Counted from the stretch's first letter, positions 15,204 to 30,222 are shown. The stretch is 64,000 nucleotides of DNA from Pseudidiomarina halophila (GCF_003987215.1 NZ_PIPW01000002.1:62001-126000); one strand, 5' to 3'. Notes: a model not told the origin generated them from the sequence alone. Numbers and translations: made by a program.

Positions 15204-16577
15204 TCACTTCCCGATACAAAACGAACTAAAAATCTTGCCAAGCAGATCATCGGAGGTGAATTCTCCGGTGATTTCGTTCAGGTGCTGTTGCGCAAGGCGC
15301 AGCTCTTCCGCGAGGATTTCGCCAGCGACATGCTGTTCTAGCGCGTCTTGACCAGTAAGTAAGTGCTCACGTGCTTTGGTCAGAGCGTCGAGGTGACGGC
15401 GTCGTGCCATGAAGCTGCCTTCACTGGTGGCCTGATAGCCCACGCAGTGTTTCAGGTGTTCACGTAGCAGCTCAACGCCGCTGCCGGTTTTTGCGGACAG
15501 GTGTAACACAGGAACGCCGCCGATATCTTCAAGTTCTACCGATTCAGCGTTTAAATCAACTTTGTTGCGTATCACCGTGAAAGGTAATTCGGCAGGCAAC
15601 TGTTCGAAGAACTCCGGCCAGATATCAGCAGGATGCACGGCGTTGGTTTCAGTGGCATCGACCATGAAAAGTACCCGGTCGGCACCGCGAATTTCATCCC
15701 AGGCGCGTTGAATGCCTATTCTTTCGACTTCGTCCGGGCTTTCGCGTAAGCCAGCGGTGTCGATGATATGTAGTGGCATACCGTCAATCTGAATGTGCTC
15801 GCGCAAGACATCGCGGGTAGTGCCGGCGATGGCCGTCACAATGGCAGACTCGCGGCCAGCGAGAGCGTTCAACAGGCTTGATTTACCTGCGTTTGGCCGG
15901 CCAGCGATAACGACCTTCATCCCTTCACGTAATAACGAGCCCTGTTTCGCTTGCACCATCACCTGCTGCATATGGTCGAGAATGGCTTCCAGATCAGCGG
16001 TGACTTTGCCGTCACTAAGGAAATCAATTTCTTCTTCTGGAAAGTCGATTGCGGCTTCAACGTACATGCGCAGAGAAATCACCGCATCAACAAGCTGATC
16101 GATCTCGTGCGAGAAGCCACCCTGTAAGCTCTGTAAGGCGGCTTTGGCAGCTTGCTCTGAGGTGGTATCGATTAAGTCGGCAATGGCTTCTGCCTGGGTT
16201 AAATCAAGCTTATCGTTAAGGAACGCGCGTTCGCTAAACTCACCGGGCCGTGCCGGTCGCACACCAGGCAAGTCGAGGACCGCTTTAACGATCATGTCGA
16301 TAAGAACGGGGCCACCATGACCCTGGAGTTCAAGAACGTCTTCACCGGTGAAGGAATTCGGTCCGGCGAAAAACAAGGCGATCCCCTCATCGAGAAGCTG
16401 TCCTTGGGTATCTTTAAAGGGTAGGTATTCGGCTTTACGAGGGGGAGGACAGTGGCCAAGCATTGCCTCAGCAATAGCTTTGGTTGCCGGACCACTGACA
16501 CGAACGATACCAACCCCACCACGGCCGGGCGGGGTGGCCTGTGCGACGATGGTATCGTTACTTAGCTCGAAGCTCAT
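15204..16577 (-). CDS. mnmE: tRNA modification GTPase MnmE
   Basis: 457 residues, full length for the family. MnmE with MnmG makes the 5-carboxymethylaminomethyl group on U34 of several tRNAs. It shows the N-terminal folate-binding domain ([21 protein letters not shown]), G1 [14 protein letters not shown] (about 223-236), G2 GTTRD, G3 DTAGLRE, G4 NKVD, and the C-terminal FCIGK with the Cys proposed to be catalytic. The start overlaps the yidC stop (ATGA). mnmG is not adjacent. Confidence 0.97.
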   Translation of the reverse strand: MSFELSNDTIVAQATPPGRGGVGIVRVSGPATKAIAEAMLGHCPPPRKAEYLPFKDTQGQLLDEGIALFFAGPNSFTGEDVLELQGHGGPVLIDMIVKAVLDLPGVRPARPGEFSERAFLNDKLDLTQAEAIADLIDTTSEQAAKAALQSLQGGFSHEIDQLVDAVISLRMYVEAAIDFPEEEIDFLSDGKVTADLEAILDHMQQVMVQAKQGSLLREGMKVVIAGRPNAGKSSLLNALAGRESAIVTAIAGTTRDVLREHIQIDGMPLHIIDTAGLRESPDEVERIGIQRAWDEIRGADRVLFMVDATETNAVHPADIWPEFFEQLPAELPFTVIRNKVDLNAESVELEDIGGVPVLHLSAKTGSGVELLREHLKHCVGYQATSEGSFMARRRHLDALTKAREHLLTGQDALEQHVAGEILAEELRLAQQHLNEITGEFTSDDLLGKIFSSFCIGK

Positions 16578-18253
16578 TTTTTCTTACGGCGCTCCATCAT
16601 GCCTTTTTTCTCTAAGCCGCGGTAAATCCACTGCATTTGCGCGATAGTGATCAAGTTGTTACTCAACCAGTAAAGTACCAGACCTGATGGGAACCACAGG
16701 AAGAATACCGTAAAGATAACCGGCATGTACTGCATTAGTTTCTGCTGCATTGGGTCGGTGCCTGGCGTCGGTTGCAGACGCTGCATGTACCACATGGATA
16801 CACCCATTAGCAGTGGCAAAATGTAATACGGGTCTTTCGCCGATAAATCCTCAATCCAGAGGAATAATGGAGCGTGACGTAGCTCGACACTTTCCAGCAG
16901 TACCCAATACAAAGAGAGGAAGATAGGTAATTGCAACAGCATCGGCAAACAGCCACCGAGCGGATTTACTTTCTCTTCTTTATAGAGCTTCATCATCGCT
17001 TGCGACATTTTCTGACGATCATCGCCATAACGCTCGCGCAAGGCTTTCATTTTTGGCTGAATCATCCGCATTTTCGCCATCGACACGTACTGTGCTTTGG
17101 TGAGCGGGTAGAGTAGCGCTTTAATGATCACTGTGACTGCGATGATCGACAGACCCCAGTTGATGAGGAAGCTTTGTAAGAATTGCAATAACTTAAAGAT
17201 AGGCTGTGCGAGCCACCACAAGAAACCATAATCGACGGTCAGGTCGAGGTTCTCGGCAACGGCAGCCATGGCATCCTGGTCTTTTGGACCGACAAACAGG
17301 GTCGCGCGAATCTCAGCCTGACTATTTGGCGCAATCGTCGCGGTCGGATAGATCACGCGCATCAGTGCCAGATTGCCGCTCAATACGCTAGAAGAAAGCT
17401 GCTTGGTACCTTCGCTGCGAGGAATCCAGGCACTGACAAAATAGTGCTCTAACATGCCAACCCAGCCGTCTTCAGTAGCTATACTCAGAGGTTTGTCGCG
17501 CATGTCATCGAACGAGTATTTCTCGTAACGATCTTCGTCCCACGAGTAAGCACCACCTTTATAGGTCGGCATCATCATGCTGCCGCCAGCGTCAGTAATT
17601 ACCTGCTTCAGCTGTGCGTAAAATTGGACTTCTTTATGCTGGCTAGCGGCGTTTTCAATCGTATAGAGAACATCAATCGCATAAGAACCTTTGGTGAAAA
17701 CGAAGGTTTTAGTGATTGTTGAGCCGTCATCCAGGGTATAGGTCAAAGGTACTCGTAATGAGTCGCCCGACATGGTGTAGCTATCACGTTCCACGTAGAA
17801 CACTGGACGGCCTTCGGCGGAGTCCGTGCCATTTTTGCCTACCAAGCCTGACTGCGCGATATAGAGTCGCGCTGGGTCGGAGTGCAGCAGTTCAAAGCGT
17901 GCTTCAGAATCCTGGGTACGGGCAAACTCGCGTAATTGGGCGTTAACGACATCGCCGCCGCGCAGTGAGATTTTCACATCCAGAACGTCAGTTGTTACGC
18001 TGATGCGGGCACCTTGAGTCGCTGCTACAGAGCTAGGTGTTTCGCCTGGTGCTGTGGTGGCGGGTACACTGCCGTCGGTACGCAATTCAGGATTTGCGGC
18101 TGGAACACCGCTGTCGCTCGACGTTTGCGTGGTTTGTGTCGGTGCCTGAGCTGCTTGCTTAACTCCTGGCGCTGTATCATCGAGCCAGTTTTGGTAGAGG
18201 AAAAAGCTGACTACCAAAAAAGCAATAAACAATATGGAACGTGGCGAATTCAT
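16574..18253 (-). CDS. yidC: membrane protein insertase YidC
   Basis: 559 residues. YidC inserts membrane proteins alone or with SecYEG. It has an N-terminal signal-anchor ([18 protein letters not shown]), a large periplasmic beta domain with a Thr/Ser/Pro-rich linker, and five C-terminal helices with [20 protein letters not shown] and [20 protein letters not shown]. The true start is MNSPRSILF at 18253, preceded by AGGACTT and overlapping the yidD stop (ATGA); a longer in-frame reading to 18346 lies inside yidD. Confidence 0.97.
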   Translation of the reverse strand: MNSPRSILFIAFLVVSFFLYQNWLDDTAPGVKQAAQAPTQTTQTSSDSGVPAANPELRTDGSVPATTAPGETPSSVAATQGARISVTTDVLDVKISLRGGDVVNAQLREFARTQDSEARFELLHSDPARLYIAQSGLVGKNGTDSAEGRPVFYVERDSYTMSGDSLRVPLTYTLDDGSTITKTFVFTKGSYAIDVLYTIENAASQHKEVQFYAQLKQVITDAGGSMMMPTYKGGAYSWDEDRYEKYSFDDMRDKPLSIATEDGWVGMLEHYFVSAWIPRSEGTKQLSSSVLSGNLALMRVIYPTATIAPNSQAEIRATLFVGPKDQDAMAAVAENLDLTVDYGFLWWLAQPIFKLLQFLQSFLINWGLSIIAVTVIIKALLYPLTKAQYVSMAKMRMIQPKMKALRERYGDDRQKMSQAMMKLYKEEKVNPLGGCLPMLLQLPIFLSLYWVLLESVELRHAPLFLWIEDLSAKDPYYILPLLMGVSMWYMQRLQPTPGTDPMQQKLMQYMPVIFTVFFLWFPSGLVLYWLSNNLITIAQMQWIYRGLEKKGMMERRKKK

Positions 18254-18534
18254 AAGTCCTTCGTCTCTTTTGTACTTTCGTTCGTTAATTCCGATGCTTT
18301 CGCGTCTGGCACCGGGTCGAAGCCGCCCGGATGACCGGGATGACATTTACTAATGCGTTTACTGGCAAGCCAGAAGCCCCGCATCATACCATGCTTTTGT
18401 ATCGCTTCGATGGCGTATTGCGAGCAAGTGGGCTGGAACCTACAGCGCGGACCAATGAGTGGGCTTATGAACCACTGGTAGAGTCGGATGCAGCCGATAG
18501 GTATTGCACGCACCGCTTGCTTAATGTTCGCCAT
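18250..18534 (-). CDS. yidD: membrane protein insertion efficiency factor YidD
   Basis: 94 residues with the family core [33 protein letters not shown] and [13 protein letters not shown], including the conserved Cys residues. It is thought to help YidC-dependent insertion at the inner membrane. It starts inside the 3' end of rnpA (70-base overlap) and its TGA overlaps the yidC ATG. Confidence 0.95.
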   Translation of the reverse strand: MANIKQAVRAIPIGCIRLYQWFISPLIGPRCRFQPTCSQYAIEAIQKHGMMRGFWLASKRISKCHPGHPGGFDPVPDAKASELTNESTKETKDL

Positions 18535-18860
18535 AAATAATCGAGCCGTTGTTGCAAAGCATCAGTTTCGAGATCGACGATACCGCTTTTTGCGATCACG
18601 ATAATGTCGAATGCCGGTATTTTATGCTGTTTTAGCCTAAAATTCTCGCGAATCTTGCGTTTTATTCGATTCCGATCGACCGCACGTTTAGCGCGTTTTT
18701 TCGAGATAGTGACGCCAATGCGTGGATGATCTAGCTGATTGGGTGTTGCGAGCATGGTGAGCTCAGCCGTAACGGCCTTCACCGGGGGGGCATTAAAGAC
18801 TTGCTGAAATTGAGCGGGAGTTAACAGACGTAACTCCCGACCATAGGAATACTTCTTCAA
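18465..18860 (-). CDS. rnpA: ribonuclease P protein component
   Basis: 131 residues. The protein subunit assists RNase P RNA in 5' tRNA maturation. It begins [15 protein letters not shown] and contains the RNR-type motif [16 protein letters not shown]. The only plausible start is TTG at 18858-18860, directly abutting the rpmH stop codon (TAA TTG). The C-terminal tail ([17 protein letters not shown]) is encoded inside yidD, making the protein about ten residues longer than usual. Confidence 0.93.
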   Translation of the reverse strand: MKKYSYGRELRLLTPAQFQQVFNAPPVKAVTAELTMLATPNQLDHPRIGVTISKKRAKRAVDRNRIKRKIRENFRLKQHKIPAFDIIVIAKSGIVDLETDALQQRLDYLWRTLSKRCVQYLSAASDSTSGS

Positions 18861-19066
<206 letters not shown>

Positions 19067-19075
19067 CGCAAAAAG

Positions 19076-19084
19076 CTATCCACA
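19076..19084 (+). promoter_or_regulatory. DnaA-box-like site
   Basis: CTATCCACA, one change from TTATCCACA in the first base pair positions; 26 bases from an inverted perfect box. Confidence 0.5.
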
Positions 19085-19109
19085 AACTGTAAAACAGAAT
19101 GATTCTTAT

Positions 19110-19118
19110 TGTGGATAA
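19110..19118 (-). promoter_or_regulatory. DnaA box
   Basis: TGTGGATAA, the reverse complement of the consensus TTATCCACA, upstream of dnaA; fits DnaA autoregulation. Confidence 0.65.
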
Positions 19119-19304
19119 CCTTCATGCAGTTGGTCGCATAATTTGCCTTTCAGGCTAGCGATTCCAGAGTGACTTCAGTACAATCGAAGGATTCTAATTA
19201 TACAATATTTCACGGTCGATTCTCGCGTCTTTGGTGACAAAGTGGTGTAAGTGTGGGGCATCAGCGAGGATCGTCGTTGCTATAGAAAATGCAGGGAGTC
19301 GAGT

Positions 19305-20696
19305 GTGAATAAATCGCTGTGGGATCAATGTACCGAACGCCTACAAAGCGAGCTGTCGACGCAACATTTCAATACGTGGATTCGTCCTCTTCAAGCTGAT
19401 CAAGGGGATCAAACGCTGACGTTGTACGCGCCAAATATGTATGTGGTCGATTGGGTGAAAGATAAGTACTTAAACCTGATCAACGATTATTTAGGTGAAG
19501 CAGCGAAAGAAAAGGGCGGTGAAACCCCAAGCGTGTCTTTCGCGGTTGGCGGTATTGAAGAACGTAAGGCGAATGGTAGTGAACGTCCAACCAAGCGTGC
19601 CGAACCTCGCCGGGCGGCGGAACGCCCGAGTCGGCGACAAAGCCCATGGGATGATGATGGCCCGGCGCCTGCATTCGAATGTAATATCCATCCAGAATAC
19701 ACTTTTGATAACTTTGTCGAGGGTAAGTCTAATCAGCTTGCGCGCGCAGCAGCATCTCAGGTGGCGGAAAACCCGGGTGGGGTTTATAACCCGCTGTTTG
19801 TTTATGGCGGCACAGGGCTGGGTAAAACTCACCTGCTTCATGCCGTCGGCAATGCCATCATGGCGAACAAAAAAGGTGCGAAAGTTTTCTACATGCGTGC
19901 CGAGCGCTTTGTTCAGGACATGGTTAACGCATTGAAAAATAACTCAATTAATGAATTTAAGCGTTACTACCGTTCAGTTGATGCGCTACTTATCGATGAC
20001 ATCCATTTCTTTGCCAATAAGAAAGGCTCGCAAGAAGAGTTTTTCCATACCTTTAATGCCTTACTTGAAGGCAATCAACAGATTATAATGACCAGCGACC
20101 TGTACCCGAAAGAGATTGAAGGGGTCGAGGACCGTTTGCGCTCACGTTTTGGTTGGGGACTGACCATTGCCATTGAGCCACCAGAGCTTGAGACGCGGGT
20201 TGCGATTTTGATTCGAAAAGCACAAGAGCGGGGTATTACTCTGCCGCACGAGGTTGCTTTTTTCATCGCCAAACGCTTGCGCTCAAATGTGCGTGAGCTT
20301 GAAGGTGCGCTAAACCGCCTGGCTGCCAATGTGAATCTTACCGGGCGGCAGATCACTATAGATTTCGTACGTGAAGCCTTACGTGATTTGATTGCGGCGC
20401 AAGAAAAGTTGGTCACCATAGAAAACATACAGAAAACAGTCGCTGAGTATTACAACATTAAGATGGCTGACTTATTATCGAAAAGGCGCAGCCGCTCTGT
20501 CGCAAGACCACGTCAGTTAGCGATGGCGTTAGCGAAAGAGCTGACCAACCATAGCTTGCCGGAAATAGGTGATGCTTTCGGCGGCCGTGATCATACGACG
20601 GTTTTACATGCGTGTCGCAAAATTAAAGAATTAAAAGACGCACAGCATGATATAAAAGAAGACTATAGAAACTTAATCCGCACGTTATCAGCCTAA
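19305..20696 (+). CDS. dnaA: chromosomal replication initiator DnaA
   Basis: 463 residues. It has domain I ([25 protein letters not shown]), a charged linker, an AAA+ domain with Walker [15 protein letters not shown] and Walker B LLIDDIHF, the sensor region, and domain IV with the DNA-contact signature [14 protein letters not shown]. The GTG at 19305 (VNKSLWDQ) with AGGGAG 8 bases upstream is preferred over an in-frame GTG at 19251, whose extra residues are not DnaA-like. It heads dnaA-dnaN-recF-gyrB. Confidence 0.97.
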   Translation: MNKSLWDQCTERLQSELSTQHFNTWIRPLQADQGDQTLTLYAPNMYVVDWVKDKYLNLINDYLGEAAKEKGGETPSVSFAVGGIEERKANGSERPTKRAEPRRAAERPSRRQSPWDDDGPAPAFECNIHPEYTFDNFVEGKSNQLARAAASQVAENPGGVYNPLFVYGGTGLGKTHLLHAVGNAIMANKKGAKVFYMRAERFVQDMVNALKNNSINEFKRYYRSVDALLIDDIHFFANKKGSQEEFFHTFNALLEGNQQIIMTSDLYPKEIEGVEDRLRSRFGWGLTIAIEPPELETRVAILIRKAQERGITLPHEVAFFIAKRLRSNVRELEGALNRLAANVNLTGRQITIDFVREALRDLIAAQEKLVTIENIQKTVAEYYNIKMADLLSKRRSRSVARPRQLAMALAKELTNHSLPEIGDAFGGRDHTTVLHACRKIKELKDAQHDIKEDYRNLIRTLSA

Positions 20697-20754
20697 GTTC
20701 TAGGTGGTAGTTAAGGCCGGTGCTGCAAGGACACGAATACAGGGGAATAATGGG

Positions 20755-21855
20755 ATGAAATTTACCATCAATCGCGATGCGTTTTTAAAGCCGCTTCAAG
20801 TGGTCAGTGGTGCTGTTGAGCGACGCCACACGATTCCAATTTTATCTAACGTTTTAATCCAGGTTGCACCGGATCATGTTCGCCTCACCGGTACTGATCT
20901 GGAAGTTGAGCTGGTATCGGTTTGCAGCATTGAAGGTGGCGAAGAAGGGCAACTGACAGTGCCGGCGAAAAAGCTCGTCGATATCGTGCGCAGTCTGCCC
21001 GACGGGGCTCAGGTAGAAGTCAGTGCGAGTGGCGAAAAAGCGACGATTCGCTCCGGCCGCAGCAAATTTACTCTGGCAACCCTGCCCGCAGAAGATTTCC
21101 CTAATATTGATGATTGGGACAGCGATATTCAGCTCGTCACCTCGCAAGGCGTATTGCGTGAACTTATGGAGCGCACGCATTTCTCGATGGCAAATCAAGA
21201 CGTGCGTTATTACCTGAATGGCATGTTGTTTGAAACCGATGCCAATACTTTGCGTACGGTTGCCACTGATGGGCACCGACTAGCTATGAGTTCAGTAGAT
21301 ATTCCTCAACCCAATTTAGCTGGGCGCCAGGTGATCGTGCCGCGCAAAGGTATCACCGAACTTATGCGACTGCTTGATGACGTCGACAACGAAGTGAAGG
21401 TTGCCATCGGCGCAAACCATATTCGGGTAGAAACAAACGGCATGTCGTTCACCAGCAAGCTGGTTGACGGTCGCTTCCCTGATTACCGCCGTGTACTTCC
21501 ACAGGGCGGCGATAAATTTGTCGTCGCTGAACGCGATATTCTGAAGCAAGCTTGCTCGCGTGCTGCGATTTTATCGAACGAAAAATACCGTGGTGTACGC
21601 GTTACTCTGAGTAATGGCGAAATGTGTTTGACTGCCAATAACCCAGAGCAAGAAACCGCAGAAGAAGTCATTGAAGTCGATTATCAGGGCGATAGTCTGG
21701 AGATTGGATTTAACGTCAGCTATTTGATTGACGTACTGAACACTATTGACGGCGATAAGATTAAAATGACCTTGTCCGGGCCAGATGCGAGTGGTCTCAT
21801 TGAAGATAACGAAGATGACTCGTCGTTGTACGTCGTTATGCCAATGCGACTTTAG
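20755..21855 (+). CDS. dnaN: DNA polymerase III beta sliding clamp
   Basis: 366 residues, the usual length. It begins MKFTINRDAFLKPLQVVSGAVE and ends with the family's VMPMRL. The start at 20755 has AGGGG about 10 bases upstream; an in-frame extension to 20704 is not conserved-looking. The ring clamp tethers polymerase III and other partners to DNA. Confidence 0.97.
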   Translation: MKFTINRDAFLKPLQVVSGAVERRHTIPILSNVLIQVAPDHVRLTGTDLEVELVSVCSIEGGEEGQLTVPAKKLVDIVRSLPDGAQVEVSASGEKATIRSGRSKFTLATLPAEDFPNIDDWDSDIQLVTSQGVLRELMERTHFSMANQDVRYYLNGMLFETDANTLRTVATDGHRLAMSSVDIPQPNLAGRQVIVPRKGITELMRLLDDVDNEVKVAIGANHIRVETNGMSFTSKLVDGRFPDYRRVLPQGGDKFVVAERDILKQACSRAAILSNEKYRGVRVTLSNGEMCLTANNPEQETAEEVIEVDYQGDSLEIGFNVSYLIDVLNTIDGDKIKMTLSGPDASGLIEDNEDDSSLYVVMPMRL

Positions 21856-21877
21856 TGAATGCCCGCTGTAGCTAGTT

Positions 21878-25392
<3,515 letters not shown>

Positions 25393-25425
25393 GCTGAATC
25401 ACTTACGATGGCATTTGTTTTGCAT

Positions 25426-25457
25426 TAAAAAAAGGAGCCGTTCGGCTCCTTTTTTTG
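25426..25457. terminator. bidirectional Rho-independent terminator
   Basis: A-tract, AAGGAGCCG / CGGCTCCTT stem with a 2-base loop, and T-tract, between the convergent gyrB and glyS genes. The symmetrical flanks let it serve both. Confidence 0.9.
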
Positions 25458-25480
25458 TTTATTGATCAAGCGTTTATGTG

Positions 25481-27547
25481 TTAATTAAGAACTGATATAT
25501 CAGCGATTTGCAGGAATAGCTCACGTAGACGCTGCAGAATGGCTTGTCGGTTTTCCCTTACTGCGGTGTCGTCCGCGTTCACCATCACGTTGTCAAAGAA
25601 CTCATCAACGGGCTTCTGTAGCGCCGCTAGCGCCTTCAACGCACCGGTGTAGTTGTTGTGCTTGAGGGCATCGTTTGCACGCAGCTCAGCCTCTTCAAGC
25701 GCCTTAACGAGGGTGAACTCTTCGCTAGCCGATAACAGACCACTATCAATTTTGCTGGCTACCGGAGAGTCGAGCTTGGCGAGAATATTTGCGACACGTT
25801 TATTGGCAGCGGCCAATGCCTCTGCTTCGGGTAATTGCCGGAAACTTGCTACCGCACGGACCCGCTGATCAAAATCAACAGGCGCAGTCGGGCGACGAGC
25901 CAGAACGGCCTGAATGACGTCCACGCTGATGCCTTGTTCCTGATACCAGGGGCGGAAGCGACCTAACAAAAACTCGACGACATCCTCATCAACACTTGAG
26001 CTGGTCAGTACCTCGCCAAAACTCTCACGCGATAGCTTCACCAGATCGGTTAAGTCCAACGGTAAGTCTTTTTCTACGATAATACGCAGCAGGCCAATGG
26101 CCGCACGACGAAGCGCAAAGGGGTCACGATCACCCTTAGGAACCTGGCCGATGCCGAAGATACCCACCAGTGAATCAAGCTTATCGGCTAACGCGACCGC
26201 ACAGCCTGGAATCGTCTGTGGCAATATATCACCGCTAAAGCGGGGCAGGTAATGCTCATAAATCGCCTCTGGCACGCCCTTAGGCTCATTATCATGGCGC
26301 GCATAGTGCATACCCATGACCCCCTGGGTTTCAGGGAATTCCAGCACCATCTGCGAGACCAGATCCGCTTTACTTAAATAGCCTGCACGCTGCGCGACAG
26401 CTTCATCGCTACCCAGCATATTGGCGATACCCGCAGCAACTTCGGCTATACGATCAGATTTATCTTTAATGCTACCAAGCTTTTTCTGGAACAACACATT
26501 GTCGAGCGCTGCAACACGATCAGCCAGAGGCATTTTCTTATCGGATTCATAGAAGAATTGCGCATCGGCAAGGCGCGGACGTACCACGCGTTCGTTACCT
26601 AAAACGATTTGCGCAGCGTCTTTGCTCTCGATGTTAGTTATGAAAACAAAGTGGGGCAGCAACTGACCCTGGTCATCTTCCAACGGGAAATACCGTTGGT
26701 CATCTTTCATGGTGACGATCAGTGGTTCTTTCGGCACATCCAGAAAGCTCTTGTCAAAGCTTGCGGTAAGGGCCACAGGCCACTCGACCAAAGCGGTAAC
26801 TTCGTCGAGTAAATCGTCGTCCCTGCGAACCTTGCCCTTTGCTTGTTTGGCTTGGGAGGCGATGCCCTCTTCGATACGTGTGCGTCGCTTGGCAAAATCT
26901 GCCACCACCCAGGCTTTTTCCAACGTATCTTCGTACGCGTCGGCGTGCGTCAGTTGCGTGCCTTGTGGGCAATGGAAGCGGTGGCCAAGCAGGTGATTGT
27001 TAGAGGCAATGCCAAGAACTTCACCGGGGATCAGCTGGTCACCATGCATAAGCGTTACCGTATGTACCGGGCGAATAAAGTGGACGGTGCCGTTACCCCA
27101 GCGCATTGGCTTAGCAACTGGCAGCTGCTCAAGGGCGCGCTGCACAAAACCAGGCAACAGCTCGGCCAGGGGCTGACCCTTCACTTCTGCTTTATAGAGT
27201 AACCATTCACCTTTATCGGTGGTCAGACGCTCGGCTTGATCAACGGTAATGCCGTTTGAACGTGCCCAGCCTTCTGCGGCTTTGGTTGGTTTGCCATCGG
27301 CGTCGAATGCAACATCTACTGAAGGACCACGTTTTTCGACCACTTGATCGGCTTGTTGCGCCGCAACTTTTGCGATTTGAATGGCCAGCCGACGGGGCGT
27401 GGCAAAACAACGCACATCGCCGCAAGGCAGGCTGCTATCGGCGAGCTGCTGGGCAAGATTTTGCGCAAAGGCTTCGCTTAGATTTTTCAGCGACTTTGGC
27501 GGTAGCTCTTCGGTACCAATCTCAACTAAAAGGGTAGCTTCTTGCAC
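25481..27547 (-). CDS. glyS: glycyl-tRNA synthetase beta subunit
   Basis: 688 residues. It starts [17 protein letters not shown] and contains the HD-domain region and C-terminal anticodon-binding part ([14 protein letters not shown]) of the alpha2beta2 bacterial enzyme. It begins 2 bases after glyQ, so the two subunits are translationally linked. Confidence 0.97.
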   Translation of the reverse strand: MQEATLLVEIGTEELPPKSLKNLSEAFAQNLAQQLADSSLPCGDVRCFATPRRLAIQIAKVAAQQADQVVEKRGPSVDVAFDADGKPTKAAEGWARSNGITVDQAERLTTDKGEWLLYKAEVKGQPLAELLPGFVQRALEQLPVAKPMRWGNGTVHFIRPVHTVTLMHGDQLIPGEVLGIASNNHLLGHRFHCPQGTQLTHADAYEDTLEKAWVVADFAKRRTRIEEGIASQAKQAKGKVRRDDDLLDEVTALVEWPVALTASFDKSFLDVPKEPLIVTMKDDQRYFPLEDDQGQLLPHFVFITNIESKDAAQIVLGNERVVRPRLADAQFFYESDKKMPLADRVAALDNVLFQKKLGSIKDKSDRIAEVAAGIANMLGSDEAVAQRAGYLSKADLVSQMVLEFPETQGVMGMHYARHDNEPKGVPEAIYEHYLPRFSGDILPQTIPGCAVALADKLDSLVGIFGIGQVPKGDRDPFALRRAAIGLLRIIVEKDLPLDLTDLVKLSRESFGEVLTSSSVDEDVVEFLLGRFRPWYQEQGISVDVIQAVLARRPTAPVDFDQRVRAVASFRQLPEAEALAAANKRVANILAKLDSPVASKIDSGLLSASEEFTLVKALEEAELRANDALKHNNYTGALKALAALQKPVDEFFDNVMVNADDTAVRENRQAILQRLRELFLQIADISVLN

Positions 27548-27549
27548 GA

Positions 27550-28455
27550 CTAAGCTCCTTGCTCTGCCAACGGGAAACCAAGCGCTTCACGCGCTGCGTA
27601 ATAAGCTTCTGCACAACCTTTTGCCATGCTGCGAACGCGTAAAATATAGCGTTGGCGCTCGGTAACTGAGATGGCATGCCGGGCATCGAGGAGATTAAAC
27701 GCATGCGAAGCGCGCATGACCTGTTCGTAGGCTGGCAATGGTAGGTTATGTTGAAGTAAGTGTTCACACTCACGCTCGCAGGCATCAAACCGGTCAAATA
27801 GCACATCGACGGCGGCGTGTTCGAAGTTGTAAGTTGATTGTTCAACTTCATTTTGATGAAACACGTCACGATAAAGAATTTTGCCGCGTGGACCGTCGGT
27901 CCAGACCAGGTCGTAAATGCTGTCGACGCCCTGGATATACATCGCAAGACGTTCGAGTCCGTAGGTGATTTCGCCGGCGACGGGGCGGCATTCGAGTCCG
28001 CCAACCTGCTGGAAGTAGGTAAACTGAGTTACTTCCATTCCGTTGAGCCAAACTTCCCAACCCAGACCCCAGGCACCAAGTGTTGGCGATTCCCAGTTGT
28101 CTTCGACAAAACGAATATCGTGTACCAGCGGGTCAAAACCGAGCAGCTCTAGTGAGCCCAGGTAGAGTTCCTGAATGTTCTTCGGTGAGGGCTTCAAAAT
28201 CACCTGGAACTGGTAGTAGTGCTGCAGGCGATTTGGATTTTCGCCGTAGCGGCCGTCGGTCGGACGACGGCAAGGTTGCACATAAGCGAAGTTCGCAGGT
28301 TCAGGCCCAACGGCGCGTAAAAACGTCATTGGGTGAAAGGTACCGGCGCCCACTTCCATATCGAGGGGCTGCACTATGGCACACCCCTGTTGCGCCCAGT
28401 AATCTTGGAGCGCGAGGATGAGACCTTGAAAGGTTTTTACATCATAGCTGGCCAT
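27550..28455 (-). CDS. glyQ: glycyl-tRNA synthetase alpha subunit
   Basis: 301 residues; the class II catalytic subunit with [46 protein letters not shown] and [26 protein letters not shown]-type -10 lies about 45 bases upstream. Confidence 0.97.
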   Translation of the reverse strand: MASYDVKTFQGLILALQDYWAQQGCAIVQPLDMEVGAGTFHPMTFLRAVGPEPANFAYVQPCRRPTDGRYGENPNRLQHYYQFQVILKPSPKNIQELYLGSLELLGFDPLVHDIRFVEDNWESPTLGAWGLGWEVWLNGMEVTQFTYFQQVGGLECRPVAGEITYGLERLAMYIQGVDSIYDLVWTDGPRGKILYRDVFHQNEVEQSTYNFEHAAVDVLFDRFDACERECEHLLQHNLPLPAYEQVMRASHAFNLLDARHAISVTERQRYILRVRSMAKGCAEAYYAAREALGFPLAEQGA

Positions 28456-28495
28456 GCGTTGTACTCGTGCTGATTTTTAACCAAAAGTGGCGTAA

Positions 28496-28501
28496 ATTAT
28501 A
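28496..28501 (-). promoter_or_regulatory. -10 element of the glyQS promoter
   Basis: Leftward TATAAT between glyQ and the divergent tag gene. The -35 (TGTAAC at 28519-28524, 17 bases away) is weak. Confidence 0.45.
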
Positions 28502-28539
28502 CCCTTTGTTGGCCAAGGGTTACAGGAGCGCAGTTAAAA

Positions 28540-29139
28540 ATGCAGACATCTGTTACAAGATGCAGTTGGTGCGGCACGGATCCGGACTATGTGCATTACC
28601 ATGATACGGTGTGGGGGCGACCTGTGGCGGACAGTCAGGAGCTATTTGCCAAGCTCTGTCTCGACGGTCAGCAAGCGGGGTTAAGCTGGATCACGATTTT
28701 GCGCAAGCAGAAGAATTATGAGGCTGCTTTTTGTAACTTCGATCCGGAAAAAATTGTTCGGCTGCCAGAGAGCTACAAAGCGGAATTAATGCAAAATGCG
28801 GGGATAGTGCGCAATCGTCTTAAAATTGAGTCGATTTTCAAGAATGCGCGAGCCTACCTGGAAATTCGCGATAGTGGGCAGTCATTTCAGCAGTTTTTGT
28901 GGCAGTTTAGCGATGGAACGCCGCGTATTTTCGCCCGACAGGGTGGTGACGTTCCCACCTCGGATGAAGTTTCTGATACTATGGCGAAGGCCCTTAAGAA
29001 AGCGGGCTTCAGCTTTGTAGGCACGACGATTTGTTACGCGTTCATGCAGGCGGTCGGTATGGTGAATGACCATGTGGTGGAGTGTCATTGCTATAATGAT
29101 GTTTGTGATGAAATGCGTGGTTTTTCCTTAACAACATGA
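28540..29139 (+). CDS. tag: DNA-3-methyladenine glycosylase I
   Basis: 199 residues. Tag removes 3-methyladenine from alkylated DNA. Typical features are the N-terminal zinc ligands in RCSWCG, YHDTVWGRP, LCLDGQQAGLSWITILRKQ, and the C-terminal VNDHVVECHCY carrying the remaining His and Cys ligands. A good ribosome-binding site (CAGGAG) precedes it, and it is followed closely by an acetyltransferase gene. Confidence 0.95.
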   Translation: MQTSVTRCSWCGTDPDYVHYHDTVWGRPVADSQELFAKLCLDGQQAGLSWITILRKQKNYEAAFCNFDPEKIVRLPESYKAELMQNAGIVRNRLKIESIFKNARAYLEIRDSGQSFQQFLWQFSDGTPRIFARQGGDVPTSDEVSDTMAKALKKAGFSFVGTTICYAFMQAVGMVNDHVVECHCYNDVCDEMRGFSLTT

Positions 29140-29146
29140 GATAACC

Positions 29147-29626
29147 ATGGTCGACATAACTTTAGCCGATTATCAAAATCCTAAGCACCGTCAAGCGGTT
29201 GTAGCTATGCTGGACGATTATGCGCGTGATCCGATGGGCGGCGGTGAGCCCTTGCCGGATGAAACCAAAGAGAACCTGGTCGAGGAAATGGCGAAACGGG
29301 AGTATGTGTTCTCGTTGCTGGCATTTGTCGACGATGAGCCGGTGGGTCTGGCGAACTGTGTGGAAGGTTTCTCAACTTTTGCGGCGAAACCGGTGATGAA
29401 TATCCATGATATTGCGGTCATTAAGGATTTTCGCGGGCAGGGTATTGCCAAACGGTTGCTGCAAGAGGTAGAAACTCTGGCGCAATTCCGCGGCTGCGTG
29501 AAACTGACGCTCGAAGTGCTGGAAGGCAACGAGCCAGCCAAGCTGGCGTACGACAAATTCGGCTTCAAGCCCTACCAACTCGACGAAGCCACCGGCAAAG
29601 CCGAATTCTGGCAGAAGTACATTTAG
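29147..29626 (+). CDS. GNAT-family N-acetyltransferase
   Basis: 159 residues with the GNAT fold: HDIAVIKDFRGQGIAKRLLQEVE holds the acetyl-CoA binding (R/Q)xxGxG/A motif (RGQGIAK, about residues 96-102), followed by LTLEVLEGNEPAKLAYDKFGF. Substrate unknown. It begins 7 bases after tag and is probably co-transcribed. Confidence 0.85.
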   Translation: MVDITLADYQNPKHRQAVVAMLDDYARDPMGGGEPLPDETKENLVEEMAKREYVFSLLAFVDDEPVGLANCVEGFSTFAAKPVMNIHDIAVIKDFRGQGIAKRLLQEVETLAQFRGCVKLTLEVLEGNEPAKLAYDKFGFKPYQLDEATGKAEFWQKYI

Positions 29627-29639
29627 CTCGGCTTCGGCT

Positions 29640-29790
29640 TATGGCTGGGTCGATGCTTCGTTGCCAAGGGACGCCGTGAACCCATCCGTGGGGGCTTGGG
29701 CGCCGCATCCCTGCGGCGCACACCCTTGACAACGAAGCACCGACCCATCCGCGCCTTCGCTCGCCGCATCCATGCGGCCGACACCCTTGG
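29640..29790. repeat. GC-rich intergenic hairpin repeat
   Basis: Two successive palindrome-rich units. The first runs from CCAAGGGACGCCGTGAACCC through GCGCCGCATCCCTGCGGCGC to CACCCTTG; the second, CTCGCCGCATCCATGCGGCC to CACCCTTGG, shares its plan. Such dispersed hairpin repeats occur in intergenic DNA of marine gammaproteobacteria. No gene is supported here. Confidence 0.55.
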
Positions 29791-29899
29791 AAATAGCCTG
29801 CCACCCTCGCACGCGGCCTCCGCCACCACCTGTTTTGTCTTTGTGTTTTAACGAATAACGAACAGCGAAGCGTACGAAGAACGAAGAACGCTCTTGCCT

Positions 29900-30136
29900 T
29901 TAAATCCCTTTCCGAATCACATATCGATAGGGTGCTGAAGCGGTTTCAGCAACGACCAGCTGATGATCCATAAAGCGGCAAAAGCTTGGGATGTCGCGGG
30001 TGGTGGCGGGGTCGTCGGCGATGACTTCGAGTAAGTCACCATTTTCCAGTTTACGGATGGTGGCGCGGATCAGCATCACTGGCTCGGGGCAGCGTAGCCC
30101 AAGGGTGTCGAGGGTTTGTGTTATTGCTTGTGTCAC
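29900..30136 (-). CDS. tusA: sulfur carrier protein TusA
   Basis: 78 residues with the signature [22 protein letters not shown]; the Cys in CPEP carries persulfide sulfur for 2-thiouridine formation on tRNA and other sulfur-transfer routes. Standalone gene. Confidence 0.92.
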   Translation of the reverse strand: MTQAITQTLDTLGLRCPEPVMLIRATIRKLENGDLLEVIADDPATTRDIPSFCRFMDHQLVVAETASAPYRYVIRKGI

Positions 30137-30147
30137 GCGCGTTCCTT

Positions 30148-30180
30148 TTAGCTGGCCACTACGGGTAGCTGGCCACTACT
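30148..30180. repeat. short tandem repeat upstream of tusA
   Basis: TAGCTGGCCACTAC occurs twice, separated by GGG, just upstream of tusA. Probably a small slippage duplication. Confidence 0.5.
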
Positions 30181-30187
30181 GATCAAT

Positions 30188-30222
30188 AAAAAAGCCGTAG
30201 CAGTTGGCTGCTACGGCTTTTT
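30188..30222 (-). terminator. Rho-independent terminator of fadBA
   Basis: AAAAAGCCGTAGCAG, loop TTGG, CTGCTACGGCTTTTT; 37 bases after the fadA stop in the leftward direction. Confidence 0.85.

Noticed and set aside
29565-29829. Leftward ORFs rich in Arg/Gly/Pro after the acetyltransferase gene
   Set aside because: They are translations of the GC-rich hairpin repeat, with no start signal.
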